A DNA stretch of 32,294 nucleotides from Fidelibacterota bacterium (lineage in GTDB: Bacteria; Pseudomonadota; Alphaproteobacteria; Rhodospirillales; Rhodospirillaceae): the NCBI GenBank assembly GCA_945903705.1, contig CAMDOZ010000018.1:1-32294 (forward strand). Direction: 5' to 3'. Of this stretch, positions 1 to 7,966 are shown piece by piece. The notes beneath the pieces are model-generated. The model was not told where the DNA came from and did not search any database. It saw only the letters and a list, made by a program, of their open reading frames with translations. The position numbers and the translations under genes were made by a program. How positions within the stretch are numbered: position 1 is the first letter of the stretch; every line of letters begins with the position of its first letter.

Positions 1-1871
1 ACCGCGCCCGCGGCCATGAACTGCCCGCTCTGATAGCGGAGGCCCACGTCGGTGGCCGAGGCTTTTTCGGGGCCCGGATCGACCAGGACTTGGTCGTAGA
101 GGTCGTCCGTACGCGGAGCGGAAAGCGTCTGGGCGAAGCTGGCGAACGCCGTCAAGTCATCCGTGATGTCGTAGCTGAGGCCTACGTTCGGCAGCAGCTT
201 GTCGTACTTGCGCGTGAACGAGCGCGGCTGACCGTAACGGAAGGCTGCGCTGGTGTTCAGCGCCGACACTGGGAAGGTGACGAGTGGCTTGCCGGTGCCG
301 TCGTTCGTGCCGGCGATCGGTGTTCCCACCTGCGTGGTGCAATAGGCGTTGAACGTGTCGCGCTGATAGCAGAACTGGTTCAGGTTGCGCTTGAAGAAGG
401 GCGCACGCACGCCAGCGTTGAACAGAAGTCTATCTTCCATGAACCGGCCGCGATACTCGATTGCGAACTGGTTGAGCAGGGCGACGGACGCACGGTCGCG
501 CCGGCGCAAGAGGGTGCCGTCCGGAAGCGGAATTTGGCGCCCGCCATAGCCGGCGCTCTTCCCCGCGAACACATTCTCAGGCTCGAAGCTGCCGTCGGTC
601 TTGATGAAGCCCACTTCACCGGTCTGGCGATGCTTGGCGCGGTCCCAGGTATAGGCGGCGCGAACGCTTTGGTTGTCGGCGAACTTCCAGATCAGCGACG
701 AGGTGACGCCGATGCGGTTGGTGTTGGTGTTGTTAGGGCGGTAGAGGCGAACGGTATCGAGCAGGTCGCCGTCGCCGTTCAGGTCGACGCCGGCCGCGGT
801 GGTGTTGCCGCGAAGCTGCGCGTCGGTTTCCGCCCAGTTAGCCGCGCCGCCGCCGTTCGCGAGCACGAACTGGTAGGACGGATCGACCGTCAGTGTGATC
901 TCGTCGCTGAGATCCCAGCTCGACATAATGCGAAGGTTGCCCGTGTTCGACGGGTTGATGTTCTCCGCCGCGCCCTGCACCGTGTTTACAGGAATGACTT
1001 GGGGGCTTGAATTGAACTGAGCGAGGCTGATGCGGCCGAGGAAGGCGTTGCGGTTTTCGTTCCAATTGCCGATCAGGCTCATCCGGCCGACATCGCCGAC
1101 GTCCTGGTCGATGCGGAAGTTGAACTGGGTTTTCTGAATTTTACCGGCCGGATCGACCGTCGCGCCATGAGGTCTGAAATGGTCGTTGGTGGTGCGGAGC
1201 GCCGAAATCCACGCTTTGGTCGCGAACGGGCCGATCTCGCCCGTTTCGACCGTGCCGTAGAAGCGCTTCATGTTGTCGCTGCCGTATCCGACTTCGGCGC
1301 GCACGCCGAATTCGTCCGACGCGCGCCGGGTGATGTAGTTGATGGTGCCGCCGGCCGCCGCGGCCGTGGGGCTGTCCACGTCGGTGGTGCCGAGGTTTAC
1401 CGTCACCTGCGAGATCAGGTCCGATTCGAGCTGCTGGTTCGGATAGATCGCGTAGTTGCCACTGTCGTTCAGCGGAATACCGTCTTGCAGAAGCGCCACA
1501 CGCTGGCTGTCGAAGCCGCGGAGCGTAAGGTCGCCGCCGCCGGAACCGTAGGCGTCATTGTTGGTGAAGTTGACGGCCGGCAACAAGTTGATCGAGTCCA
1601 GGACCGACTGTCCGGGCGCCTGACGCGAGAGCAGCTCCGACGTGATCGCGGCCCGGGACTTGGGCTCGACTTGCGCGACCATCGCGCCGCTCATCGTGAT
1701 CGGGGTCCCGCGGACGATGATCTCTTCGATCACCAACGTACCCGTGGACTGAGCGAAAGCGGGTGCGGCCATCGTCGTGGCAACCGCCAGGGCCGATACA
1801 CCGACACGCCAGTCTTGAAGCGACACGGTTAGCGCGCGCGCGAAACGTTTTGGAAAAGTAATCCGGTGCAT
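1..1871 (-). CDS. TonB-dependent outer-membrane receptor, N-terminal part (cut by window edge)
   Basis: Reading the minus strand from the ATG at 1871 gives an open frame of 623 codons that runs off the left edge, so the C-terminal barrel strands are missing. A basic N-terminus and hydrophobic stretch end in AFAQ, a likely signal peptidase I site near residue 41. It is followed by IEEIIVRG, typical of the segment before the plug. The plug is recognisable from LDSINLLPAVNF, LTLRGFDSQRVALLQDGIPL and AAGGTINYITRR, and is followed by alternating polar and aromatic barrel sequence. Such receptors import ligands across the outer membrane using TonB-ExbBD energy; the ligand cannot be read here. GGGGAT lies a few bases before the start. 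The phoD-like gene ends 306 bp upstream on the same strand, so the two could share a transcript or a regulon. The plus-strand frames at 90-1010 and 1167-1832 are shadows. Confidence 0.9.
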   Translation of the reverse strand, partial: MHRITFPKRFARALTVSLQDWRVGVSALAVATTMAAPAFAQSTGTLVIEEIIVRGTPITMSGAMVAQVEPKSRAAITSELLSRQAPGQSVLDSINLLPAVNFTNNDAYGSGGGDLTLRGFDSQRVALLQDGIPLNDSGNYAIYPNQQLESDLISQVTVNLGTTDVDSPTAAAAGGTINYITRRASDEFGVRAEVGYGSDNMKRFYGTVETGEIGPFATKAWISALRTTNDHFRPHGATVDPAGKIQKTQFNFRIDQDVGDVGRMSLIGNWNENRNAFLGRISLAQFNSSPQVIPVNTVQGAAENINPSNTGNLRIMSSWDLSDEITLTVDPSYQFVLANGGGAANWAETDAQLRGNTTAAGVDLNGDGDLLDTVRLYRPNNTNTNRIGVTSSLIWKFADNQSVRAAYTWDRAKHRQTGEVGFIKTDGSFEPENVFAGKSAGYGGRQIPLPDGTLLRRRDRASVALLNQFAIEYRGRFMEDRLLFNAGVRAPFFKRNLNQFCYQRDTFNAYCTTQVGTPIAGTNDGTGKPLVTFPVSALNTSAAFRYGQPRSFTRKYDKLLPNVGLSYDITDDLTAFASFAQTLSAPRTDDLYDQVLVDPGPEKASATDVGLRYQSGQFMAAGA

Positions 1872-2177
1872 GTGGAAGGATCCCCGCTGGTTGTTGCTCA
1901 CTGCATTTCCTGCGGCGGCTCTTGCGACGCAGCGAAACGCTACCCTGTTGAGTCTAAGCGTGCGTACGTCGCTCCCCTCGGACGCGGCCCGACATCTGAG
2001 GAGTACCAAAGCAATGTTACGCCGGGGAGATATTAATGTTTCAATTCTACTGAAACTGACGAGCGTTAACACTTCGGGAGGCGATGTGGGAATTCCGTCA
2101 CAGGCTGGCCTGTGCTCGTTTTCCCCTGTGGATATCCTCTCTAAGCCCTTAGCAAGACAGGCGTTTGCAATGGCCCG
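1872..2177. other. Intergenic region between phoD-like gene and TonB receptor, with short palindrome
   Basis: This 306-bp stretch has no convincing gene. It contains a perfect inverted repeat, CACAGGC-TG-GCCTGTG, at 2099-2114. That could be an operator for the receptor gene or a weak terminator for phoD, but no T-tract follows it. The frame covering 1870-2319 on the plus strand has no coding character. A promoter for the receptor is expected here, but I cannot point to convincing -35 and -10 boxes. Confidence 0.4.
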
Positions 2178-3740
2178 TTACGCAGGCACGGGCCCGGCCT
2201 TACCGTTTTCCACGGCGAAACTCCTCAGCGTCCTCACTGCGCCATTGCGGATGCGCACGTTGTCGATGACCCGCAGGTCCGCACGCCAGGACTTATGGTC
2301 GACATCGCACATGACGTAGCCCCGCACCGTATCGTCGACGAAAGCGATATGCGGATTTTCGGGGAGCAGTGAATTGAACAACGCGGCGTTGAAGCTTTCC
2401 GAAGTAATGGACGTACCTGTGAATTCGCTCATCAGTGCTGGCGAGGCGGGGTCCTTGGGATTGTCCAGCACGGTGGAGACGAAGAAGCTATGGATGTCAC
2501 CGGCGAGGCCCACGACGTTTGAAATTCCGCGCGTTTTGATGAGGTCGAGGATCTGACGCCGCGGCCCCTGGTATCCGCCCCAACTGTCCGTGAATGCGCC
2601 CACGCCGGGCCCCAGGATCTGATCGAAGTCGGTGAACATTAGGGCGCTCGCGATCACGTTCCATGTGCAGCCCGACCGGCCGAATCCATTGCGCAGCCAA
2701 ATCTCCTGTTCCCGTCCCAGCATGGTGCGCGTTGCCGCCAAGACATCCGGGCATGCGGCGACGTCGACGACGCGTCCACCCCGGCGGTCGGGCAACATGC
2801 AGGCGATGGGATCGCGGTACTGCCTAAGGTCGGGGATGTTCAGTTCCATGAGGTCGCCGTACCAGGCGCGCTGGTAAATGCGCATCTCGTCGTTGGCGAA
2901 CTGCGAATAGGGCCTGAGCGGCATGTTCTCATAGTAGGCGCGATAGGCGGCGACCTTGCGCCGGTAGAAAGCCTGCGGATCCGGCGTCAGCTCGGCTGAG
3001 TCCTTATTGTAGTCGTTGGCGACTTCGTGATCGTCCCAGGTGAAGTACCAAGGGCAATGGGCATGGGCCGCTTGCGCGTCTGGGTCGAGCTTGTACGCCG
3101 CGTGGTGCGCCCGGTATTGATCGAGCGTGACCGGATCCGGTCCAGGATGATGGCGAACGGTCGTTCCCCACGAGGATTCGTAGATGTAATCGCCCAGATG
3201 GATGATGAAGCAGAGGTCCTGGGCAGCCATGTCGCGGTAGCCGGTGAAATAGCCCTGCTCGAGGTGGGAGCAGGAGGCGAAGGCGAACTTGAGCCGCTCG
3301 GTGCGGGACCGCGGCGTCGGTAAGGTCGCCGCGCGGCCGATGCGGCTTGCCGCCGCGCCACAACGGAATCGATAGAAATACGGGCGCGCGGCCTCGAGGC
3401 CGCGGACGTCCACATGCACGCTGTGCCCCATGTGCGGTCGCGCCATCGTGTTGCCGCGCGCGACGATCTTCTTCATCCCGTCGTCGGCGGCGACTTCCCA
3501 CGTCACTTCGATGGGTTCCTGCGGCAGGGCTTCGGGATCGAAAGGATCGGGCGCAAGGCGCGTCCAGATGACGAAGCCGTCCGCCACGGGATCGCCGCTG
3601 GCGACGCCCAGTTGGAACGGGTCGTTGAGGAAGACGGGCGCCGGCGTCGCCGCCCAGGCCGTGCCGTTGCTCACCGCCAACGCGGTCGCCGTCTGCCAGG
3701 CGCGCTGCATCAGCGCGCGGCGTGAAAAGTTGCTCGTCAT
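2178..3740 (-). CDS. phoD: PhoD-family alkaline phosphatase/phosphodiesterase, probable Tat substrate
   Basis: The 520-aa product matches the PhoD metallophosphoesterase family in length and motif order. These enzymes release phosphate from phosphomono- and diesters outside the cytoplasm. The N-terminus carries an arginine pair (SRRALMQ, residues 6-12) before a hydrophobic stretch ending in TAWA at about residue 30, which fits Tat export. An Ig-like N-terminal domain (QLGVASGDP, FVIWTRL) is followed by the catalytic domain. Its motifs are FASCSHLEQGYF (about 154-165), HLGDYIYE (181-188), TWDDHEVANDY (234-244) and GLAGDIHSFF (411-420), which together supply the expected Asp, Tyr, His and Asn metal ligands. 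GTSITS (442-447) is also typical. The gene is divergent from the EAL-GGDEF gene. A degenerate PhoB-box-like repeat lies about 62 bp upstream (3802-3819). Family assignment is firm; substrate range is unknown. Confidence 0.92.
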   Translation of the reverse strand: MTSNFSRRALMQRAWQTATALAVSNGTAWAATPAPVFLNDPFQLGVASGDPVADGFVIWTRLAPDPFDPEALPQEPIEVTWEVAADDGMKKIVARGNTMARPHMGHSVHVDVRGLEAARPYFYRFRCGAAASRIGRAATLPTPRSRTERLKFAFASCSHLEQGYFTGYRDMAAQDLCFIIHLGDYIYESSWGTTVRHHPGPDPVTLDQYRAHHAAYKLDPDAQAAHAHCPWYFTWDDHEVANDYNKDSAELTPDPQAFYRRKVAAYRAYYENMPLRPYSQFANDEMRIYQRAWYGDLMELNIPDLRQYRDPIACMLPDRRGGRVVDVAACPDVLAATRTMLGREQEIWLRNGFGRSGCTWNVIASALMFTDFDQILGPGVGAFTDSWGGYQGPRRQILDLIKTRGISNVVGLAGDIHSFFVSTVLDNPKDPASPALMSEFTGTSITSESFNAALFNSLLPENPHIAFVDDTVRGYVMCDVDHKSWRADLRVIDNVRIRNGAVRTLRSFAVENGKAGPVPA

Positions 3741-3801
3741 TGCCTGCTCTTAAAAGTGATCGGCCCCAAGTCATGATACGGGACAAGGATTCCCGCAACG
3801 C

Positions 3802-3819
3802 GTGACAATTCAAAGACTA
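3802..3819 (-). promoter_or_regulatory. Degenerate PhoB-box-like repeat upstream of phoD
   Basis: On the minus strand this reads TAGTCTT-TGAA-TTGTCAC. The two heptamers are 11 bp apart, like the PhoB consensus CTGTCAT-N4-CTGTCA(C/T). The second heptamer matches well and the first poorly. Position and orientation suit control of the phosphatase gene, but alone this match is weak. Confidence 0.25.
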
Positions 3820-3990
3820 AGGGCTACTGCGCATTTACCGAAGCGCTACTTTCATGCCCTCATGCGCTCCGACATCTCCGCGACTCTTTCTTGAAATCTC
3901 TCCGACCAATACGCCGAACGATTGCATCTCGCCTTTGGGTCGCTATCGTCCACCGCGGCGAAGAATTCAGCCCAAATTACAGGTTCTTAG

Positions 3991-5787
3991 ATGATGGTTC
4001 CTAAACTTGTTCCATCGCGGGCGGAACGCGAAGTGCAGCGCCCCGATATCGGCGCCGCCGTGCGCTGGGGTGCGCTGGACGTGGCCTTCCAGCCCATCGT
4101 CGACATCCACACCGGCCGGGTGTTCGGGCTCGAAGCGCTGATCCGCAACGTCCAAGCCCTCGGCTTCGAGTCGCCCACCGACTTCTTTGACCGGTGCCAC
4201 GAGGATGGTCACCTCGAGGCGGTCGAAGAATTCATCCTCACCCAGGCGTTCGACAAGTTCGTCCGCATTCCGGATTACGCCAAGCTCAAGCTGTTCGTGA
4301 ATCTGGACGGCCGCAACGTCGCCGGCGGAAAAATGGGCCCGATGCTCAGCGCCTTGCGTGACCGCTATGGGCTGACCAACGCCAATGTCGCGCTCGAGGT
4401 CTCCGAGCGCTACGACTTCAGTCAATCCCCGGAAGCGCTCGCCGCCCTCCTCGAGCTCAGAACCCGTTTCGGCAACCTGACGCTCGACGACTTCGGCTCA
4501 GGCCACGCAAATCTTCAGCTCTTTTATCATGTCGAACCGTCGATCGTGAAACTGGACCGTTTCATCATCTCGTCGGTCGGTTCGGATCCGAAGAAAAGCG
4601 TGTTCCTCCAGCATATCGTGCGCATGGCCCACCTCCTGGGCAGTCTCGTCGTCGCGGAAGGCGTCGAAACCGCGCAGGAATATTATGTCTGCCGTGAGTT
4701 GGATTGTGACCTGGTCCAAGGCTATGCGGTCGCGCGTCCTACCACGACGCTTTCGGATCTGGCTCCCAGCTACGCCAGCATCGGCAACATGCGTATCCAG
4801 GATCGCCGGCGGGTGGACACGGATTTCACCCTCATCATGGCGCAGCTCGATTCGGTCGAGCCGATCCAGATAAATCAGAGCATCCAAGAGGTCTTCGACC
4901 GATTCCTCAAGGATCGCGACAGGATTTTCTTCCCCGTGGTCGACGATATCGGATTTCCTGTCGGCCTGATCCACGAGCGCGATCTCAAGGTCATTATTTA
5001 CTCGATGTACGGCCGAGATCTGCTTCGCAATCGTCGGCGTACGGCCTCGTCGCTCGCGGCCTTCGTGAAGCCCTGTTCGGTGGCCAACATCAATGCATCC
5101 ACGGAAAAGATCCTCGAGATCTTCAACTCCGTGCCTGAGTCTGATGGTGTGCTCATCGTCAAGGAAAGCCAGTACGGCGGTTTCCTGCACGCACGTTCGC
5201 TTCTCAAGATCCTGAATGAAAAAAGCATTCAGATCGCCCGCGACCAGAATCCGCTCAGCAAGTTGCCCGGCAATATCCTGATCCAGGACTATCTCGCAAC
5301 TGCGGCCGCGTCCCACGACGGCTCATATCACTTCGCCTATCTCGATTTCGATTTCTTCAAACCCTTCAACGACACCTACGGCTTTCGGACCGGCGACCGC
5401 GCCATCCTCATGTGCGCCGACATTTTACGGACTGTCTTCAGCCGGGACGGGCGCTTCGTTGGTCATGTCGGCGGCGACGATTTCTTTATCGGATTCCGGG
5501 ACGTACCTCACGCGGTGGCGATGTCGGAAGTTCAGCAAGCGGTGGAGAAGTTCAAGACGGACGTCGAGAGCCTCTATTCGCCCGAAGATCGCGGCAACGG
5601 ACACATCACCGGCGTCTCGCGCTCGGGGCGCCGCGAGAAGTTTCCGCTTCTGTCCATGAGCGGGGCGGTTTTGCACAAGCCCGAGCACCGGCCGCTTCCC
5701 AGCCTCGACAACCTGAGTTCGCTCATCGCCAGCGCAAAGAAGGCGGCCAAGGACTCGGCAGAGCGCGTGATCAGCGTCGAACTTTAG
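3991..5787 (+). CDS. EAL-CBS-GGDEF c-di-GMP signalling protein
   Basis: This 598-aa cytoplasmic protein has no membrane segment. An EAL phosphodiesterase domain spans about residues 28-255, with EALIRN (48-53), NLDGRN (104-109), LEVSER (135-140), LDDFGSG (165-171), VKLDR (186-190) and AEGVE (222-226). All usual metal and catalytic residues therefore appear to be present. Residues about 285-410 look like a pair of CBS domains (FFPVVDDIGFPVGLIHERDL), which usually sense nucleotides. A GGDEF domain follows (about 424-585), with LDFDFFKPFND (451-461) and the active-site variant GGDDF (494-498). The inhibitory-site position reads RDGR rather than RxxD. The protein may make or degrade c-di-GMP; the direction cannot be read from sequence. 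The order EAL-CBS-GGDEF is the reverse of the common GGDEF-EAL order. Two adjacent ATGs (3991 and 3994) make the exact start uncertain, and no strong ribosome site is visible. Confidence 0.93.
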   Translation: MMVPKLVPSRAEREVQRPDIGAAVRWGALDVAFQPIVDIHTGRVFGLEALIRNVQALGFESPTDFFDRCHEDGHLEAVEEFILTQAFDKFVRIPDYAKLKLFVNLDGRNVAGGKMGPMLSALRDRYGLTNANVALEVSERYDFSQSPEALAALLELRTRFGNLTLDDFGSGHANLQLFYHVEPSIVKLDRFIISSVGSDPKKSVFLQHIVRMAHLLGSLVVAEGVETAQEYYVCRELDCDLVQGYAVARPTTTLSDLAPSYASIGNMRIQDRRRVDTDFTLIMAQLDSVEPIQINQSIQEVFDRFLKDRDRIFFPVVDDIGFPVGLIHERDLKVIIYSMYGRDLLRNRRRTASSLAAFVKPCSVANINASTEKILEIFNSVPESDGVLIVKESQYGGFLHARSLLKILNEKSIQIARDQNPLSKLPGNILIQDYLATAAASHDGSYHFAYLDFDFFKPFNDTYGFRTGDRAILMCADILRTVFSRDGRFVGHVGGDDFFIGFRDVPHAVAMSEVQQAVEKFKTDVESLYSPEDRGNGHITGVSRSGRREKFPLLSMSGAVLHKPEHRPLPSLDNLSSLIASAKKAAKDSAERVISVEL

Positions 5788-6803
5788 GAGGCCGCCGCCG
5801 CCGTCGCAGCTTTGATCTGCGGCGGCTGCTCTCCCGATTTGGAAAGCCCGGCCTGAAACCGGTCCCAGCGTGTCGCGAGGGCGCGGCGATTAGGGCCGCG
5901 GCCGTTGGTCACCAGGAGCTGCGCACCGTCGAACGATTTGTACTCGCTCTCCATCATATCCGGGTGCAGCGCCGCGATCAGCCGCGCCGGATCGATGCCC
6001 AAAAGGTTGAGGTCGAACAGTGTATGCAGGTCGCTGCGCAGGAGCAGCCCGTTCGTCGGGTTGTTGAATTTCGGCACCGACTCCGGCTGGATATAAGCCG
6101 CTTCGATCAGCGCCGCGGTCGTGCAGCCGGAGATCATGCAGCGCGCGCCGTAGCGGCGGATCAGCTCGTCGCGAAAAATCTTCCGCCCGCGGCGCATGCG
6201 GATGCCGAGATGCCGGTGCTCGCGTTCGTCCAGCACCTCCGACGGCTCCGCCATGTCGGCATCCTCATCGGTGAGGGTGAGGGGGCGCGCGGTCAACCAC
6301 GTCTTGAGCACGGCCTCTGCGTTGCGGTCGCGCCTGACGACGTAACGCATCAAGCCGTCGAGGTCGCAAGGTCGCAAGGAAAGCTGCCGGCTGTTCGTGA
6401 GCTCGAATGGCCGCAACTCGGCCGCTTCGATGCGCGCGGAGATCTCGACATAGTCGAGGCCGAAGAACGCTCTGTATTCCGTGCCGCTGCGCACGCTTGC
6501 CGTAGGTTGCGAAAATTCGTGTCCGTAGAGACACCGGTAGCTGTTGGTGCGCGTCGAGCGAAACCCGAGTTGGCCGGTCCCGCAAGTCGGGCAGCGTTGC
6601 ACGGCCTTCTCCGAGGCACCCGCTTCAATCCGCTGCACGCGCGCGATCGCCAGCAGTTGAGTCTGGCTGCGAATGAAGAAGATATCGTGGACGGAAACGT
6701 GACGGTGATGCGGCGTGTGATCGCCAAAGCCGTAGCCCGCGGTGGGGCGATAGTTCGCTCCCACGGACTCCTCCAGCGCGACAATGGCGATCCAGCCCTT
6801 CAT
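5784..6803 (-). CDS. HNH endonuclease-like protein with zinc ribbon
   Basis: The 339-aa product has three visible parts. Residues 1-60 are a compact beta-rich segment (YGFGDHTPHHRHVSVHD, FFIRSQTQLLAIARV) of unassigned fold, possibly PUA-like. Residues 71-95 hold CPTC plus CLYGH, a probable zinc ribbon. The C-terminal half resembles the HNH_2 family (PF13391), with RCMISGC (221-227), IEAAYIQP (233-240), NNPTNGLLL and LHTLFDLNLLGIDP. In this family the first catalytic histidine normally sits in AAHI; here the position is tyrosine (Y237), while the later Asn and His (N251, H260) are kept. The architecture resembles solitary restriction-type nucleases that read modified DNA, but no partner gene is nearby, so a defence role is only inferred. 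The gene converges on the EAL-GGDEF gene and their stop codons overlap by 4 bp. Confidence 0.8.
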   Translation of the reverse strand: MKGWIAIVALEESVGANYRPTAGYGFGDHTPHHRHVSVHDIFFIRSQTQLLAIARVQRIEAGASEKAVQRCPTCGTGQLGFRSTRTNSYRCLYGHEFSQPTASVRSGTEYRAFFGLDYVEISARIEAAELRPFELTNSRQLSLRPCDLDGLMRYVVRRDRNAEAVLKTWLTARPLTLTDEDADMAEPSEVLDEREHRHLGIRMRRGRKIFRDELIRRYGARCMISGCTTAALIEAAYIQPESVPKFNNPTNGLLLRSDLHTLFDLNLLGIDPARLIAALHPDMMESEYKSFDGAQLLVTNGRGPNRRALATRWDRFQAGLSKSGEQPPQIKAATAAAAS

Positions 6804-7068
6804 GAACCCGCATTGTCATCGCCGTATTCGTCAGGGCCGCGACACTATTGTGATCGTTCAGTGAATGTTGGAGCTTCGCTGCATAGGTTGTGCGCACTTG
6901 CACCGCGCTGGGGAATGACCCCCTCCCAAACCCCTGATTTTATTGGCATTTAACCGGCTCCAATCTGCCCATCGGAGAGGCGGCCGGCATAACGAATTCG
7001 TGACAGTTCGATGAAGAATGGGGGTGCGGGGCTTGTCGGTCCCACCGCCTTCATGAAAAAAGACGCTC

Positions 7069-7524
7069 ATGTTTATCAAGTCTCTAGCTTCTGCTCGCTG
7101 CGTGCTCGCAACGCTCCTCCTGTGCCTTCCGGCCTCTACCGGTTGGGCGCGCGGGGACGCTGGCGCTTCCGTGGAATCACGCGAAGCCGAAGTTTCGGCG
7201 CCGGCGCCCACGCTTGCAGACCAGCTCGATGCCCTCCTGACGGACCGATTTGTGGCCGCTGACAACGTCCCGGCCGCCGAGGCCCGCCGTCAGGCGCTGG
7301 AAGATCTCGGCCAATTCGCCGCCATGACGGTGGAAGGTCTGATCGACGCCTCGCCGAGCGGCGAGACGCGCGCCCTCATGGAGGACCGCCTGCGTCCCGT
7401 CCTCGTGCGGCACCAGCACAGCATCGCTGCGGCATTAGCCGCCTTTGGCGAACGGCCCTCGGCCCAGAGCAGCACCCCGCTGCCGTCCGCGGCCGACTTC
7501 CCGCGCGTCGCCAACGCGCCGTAA
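7069..7524 (+). CDS. Small exported protein of unknown function
   Basis: This 151-aa protein is not recognised. Residues 1-27 look like a Sec signal peptide, a basic start followed by a hydrophobic run ending near GWA. The remainder is Ala- and Glu-rich, probably helical (LADQLDALLTDRF, ARRQALEDLGQFAAM), with a low-complexity Ser/Pro tail. It ends 76 bp before the convergent TPR gene, and the terminator between them belongs to the other strand. No strong ribosome site precedes the ATG, so the start and even the reality of the gene are moderately uncertain. The competing minus-strand frames here lack signal or domain features. Confidence 0.55.
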   Translation: MFIKSLASARCVLATLLLCLPASTGWARGDAGASVESREAEVSAPAPTLADQLDALLTDRFVAADNVPAAEARRQALEDLGQFAAMTVEGLIDASPSGETRALMEDRLRPVLVRHQHSIAAALAAFGERPSAQSSTPLPSAADFPRVANAP

Positions 7525-7541
7525 ATCCGGCGTTTTCGCAT

Positions 7542-7571
7542 AAAAAAACGGCGCCGGAGACCCCGGCGCCG
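7542..7571 (-). terminator. Rho-independent terminator of the TPR gene
   Basis: On the minus strand a perfect 9-bp GC stem (CGGCGCCGG / CCGGCGCCG, positions 7549-7571) with a 5-nt loop is followed directly by seven T residues (7542-7548). It sits 30 bp beyond the stop codon of the minus-strand gene that ends at 7601. It also lies just past the end of the convergent plus-strand gene but has no T-tract in that direction. Confidence 0.9.
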
Positions 7572-7600
7572 CTAGACAGCACTCTGTTCGTCGATGGGCG

Positions 7601-7966
7601 TTATTTGCTCAGCGAGGCCATGCCTTTTTTGGCCAAGAGCTTCGCGCGCATCGGACGGGTGTTCACTTCTGTCCCAAAGGCCAACAGCGGATCGCGGTCC
7701 AACTGCAGGACTTGGCCATAAACGCCGGCTGCCTCGTCGGCCTTGCCGACCTTCTGCAGCACAAAGGCGAGATTGAGCAGCTTCTTCGGATCGTTCGGGG
7801 TCACGGCGAGACCGGCGCGAAGCTCGGCTTCCGCCTGGCTCCAATTGCCGCTCTGGATCGCCTCATAGGCCAAACCTTCGCTCTGGGTCGTCGCGTCGGC
7901 GCTCGCGGGTCCCATGGCGCCCAGCATCATCGCGGCGCCCACACACAGCACGGAAACAGTTCTCAT
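7601..7966 (-). CDS. Small exported TPR-like protein
   Basis: This 121-aa product has a signal peptide (MRTVSVLCVGAAMMLGAM, cleavage probably after ASA at about residue 24). Two helical repeats follow that resemble tetratricopeptide units: YEAIQSGNWSQAEAELRAGL with NDPKKLLNLAFVLQKVGK, then ADEAAGVYGQVL. Such repeats bind partner proteins, here presumably in the periplasm. A GGAGG ribosome site lies 6 nt before the ATG, which supports the start. The gene is monocistronic, with its own terminator downstream, and its upstream region is shared with the divergent lipoprotein-receptor-secretion block. Whether it acts with that block is unknown. Confidence 0.8.
   Translation of the reverse strand: MRTVSVLCVGAAMMLGAMGPASADATTQSEGLAYEAIQSGNWSQAEAELRAGLAVTPNDPKKLLNLAFVLQKVGKADEAAGVYGQVLQLDRDPLLAFGTEVNTRPMRAKLLAKKGMASLSK

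Noticed and set aside
90-1832. Two long plus-strand frames (90-1010 and 1167-1832)
   Set aside because: The minus strand here encodes an unmistakable TonB receptor plug and barrel. The plus frames lack any domain.
3852-3865. TCATGC direct repeat upstream of the EAL-GGDEF gene
   Set aside because: The repeat spacing is 8 bp, not 11, and the motif does not match PhoB or another operator I can name.
5412-6953. A 513-codon plus-strand frame
   Set aside because: It starts inside the GGDEF domain in another frame and then runs antisense to the HNH gene. Both real genes have clear motifs.
7000-7017. A third possible PhoB-type repeat (GTGACAG-TTCG-ATGAAGA)
   Set aside because: Only one half matches well and the second lacks the core, so it is not reported as a site.
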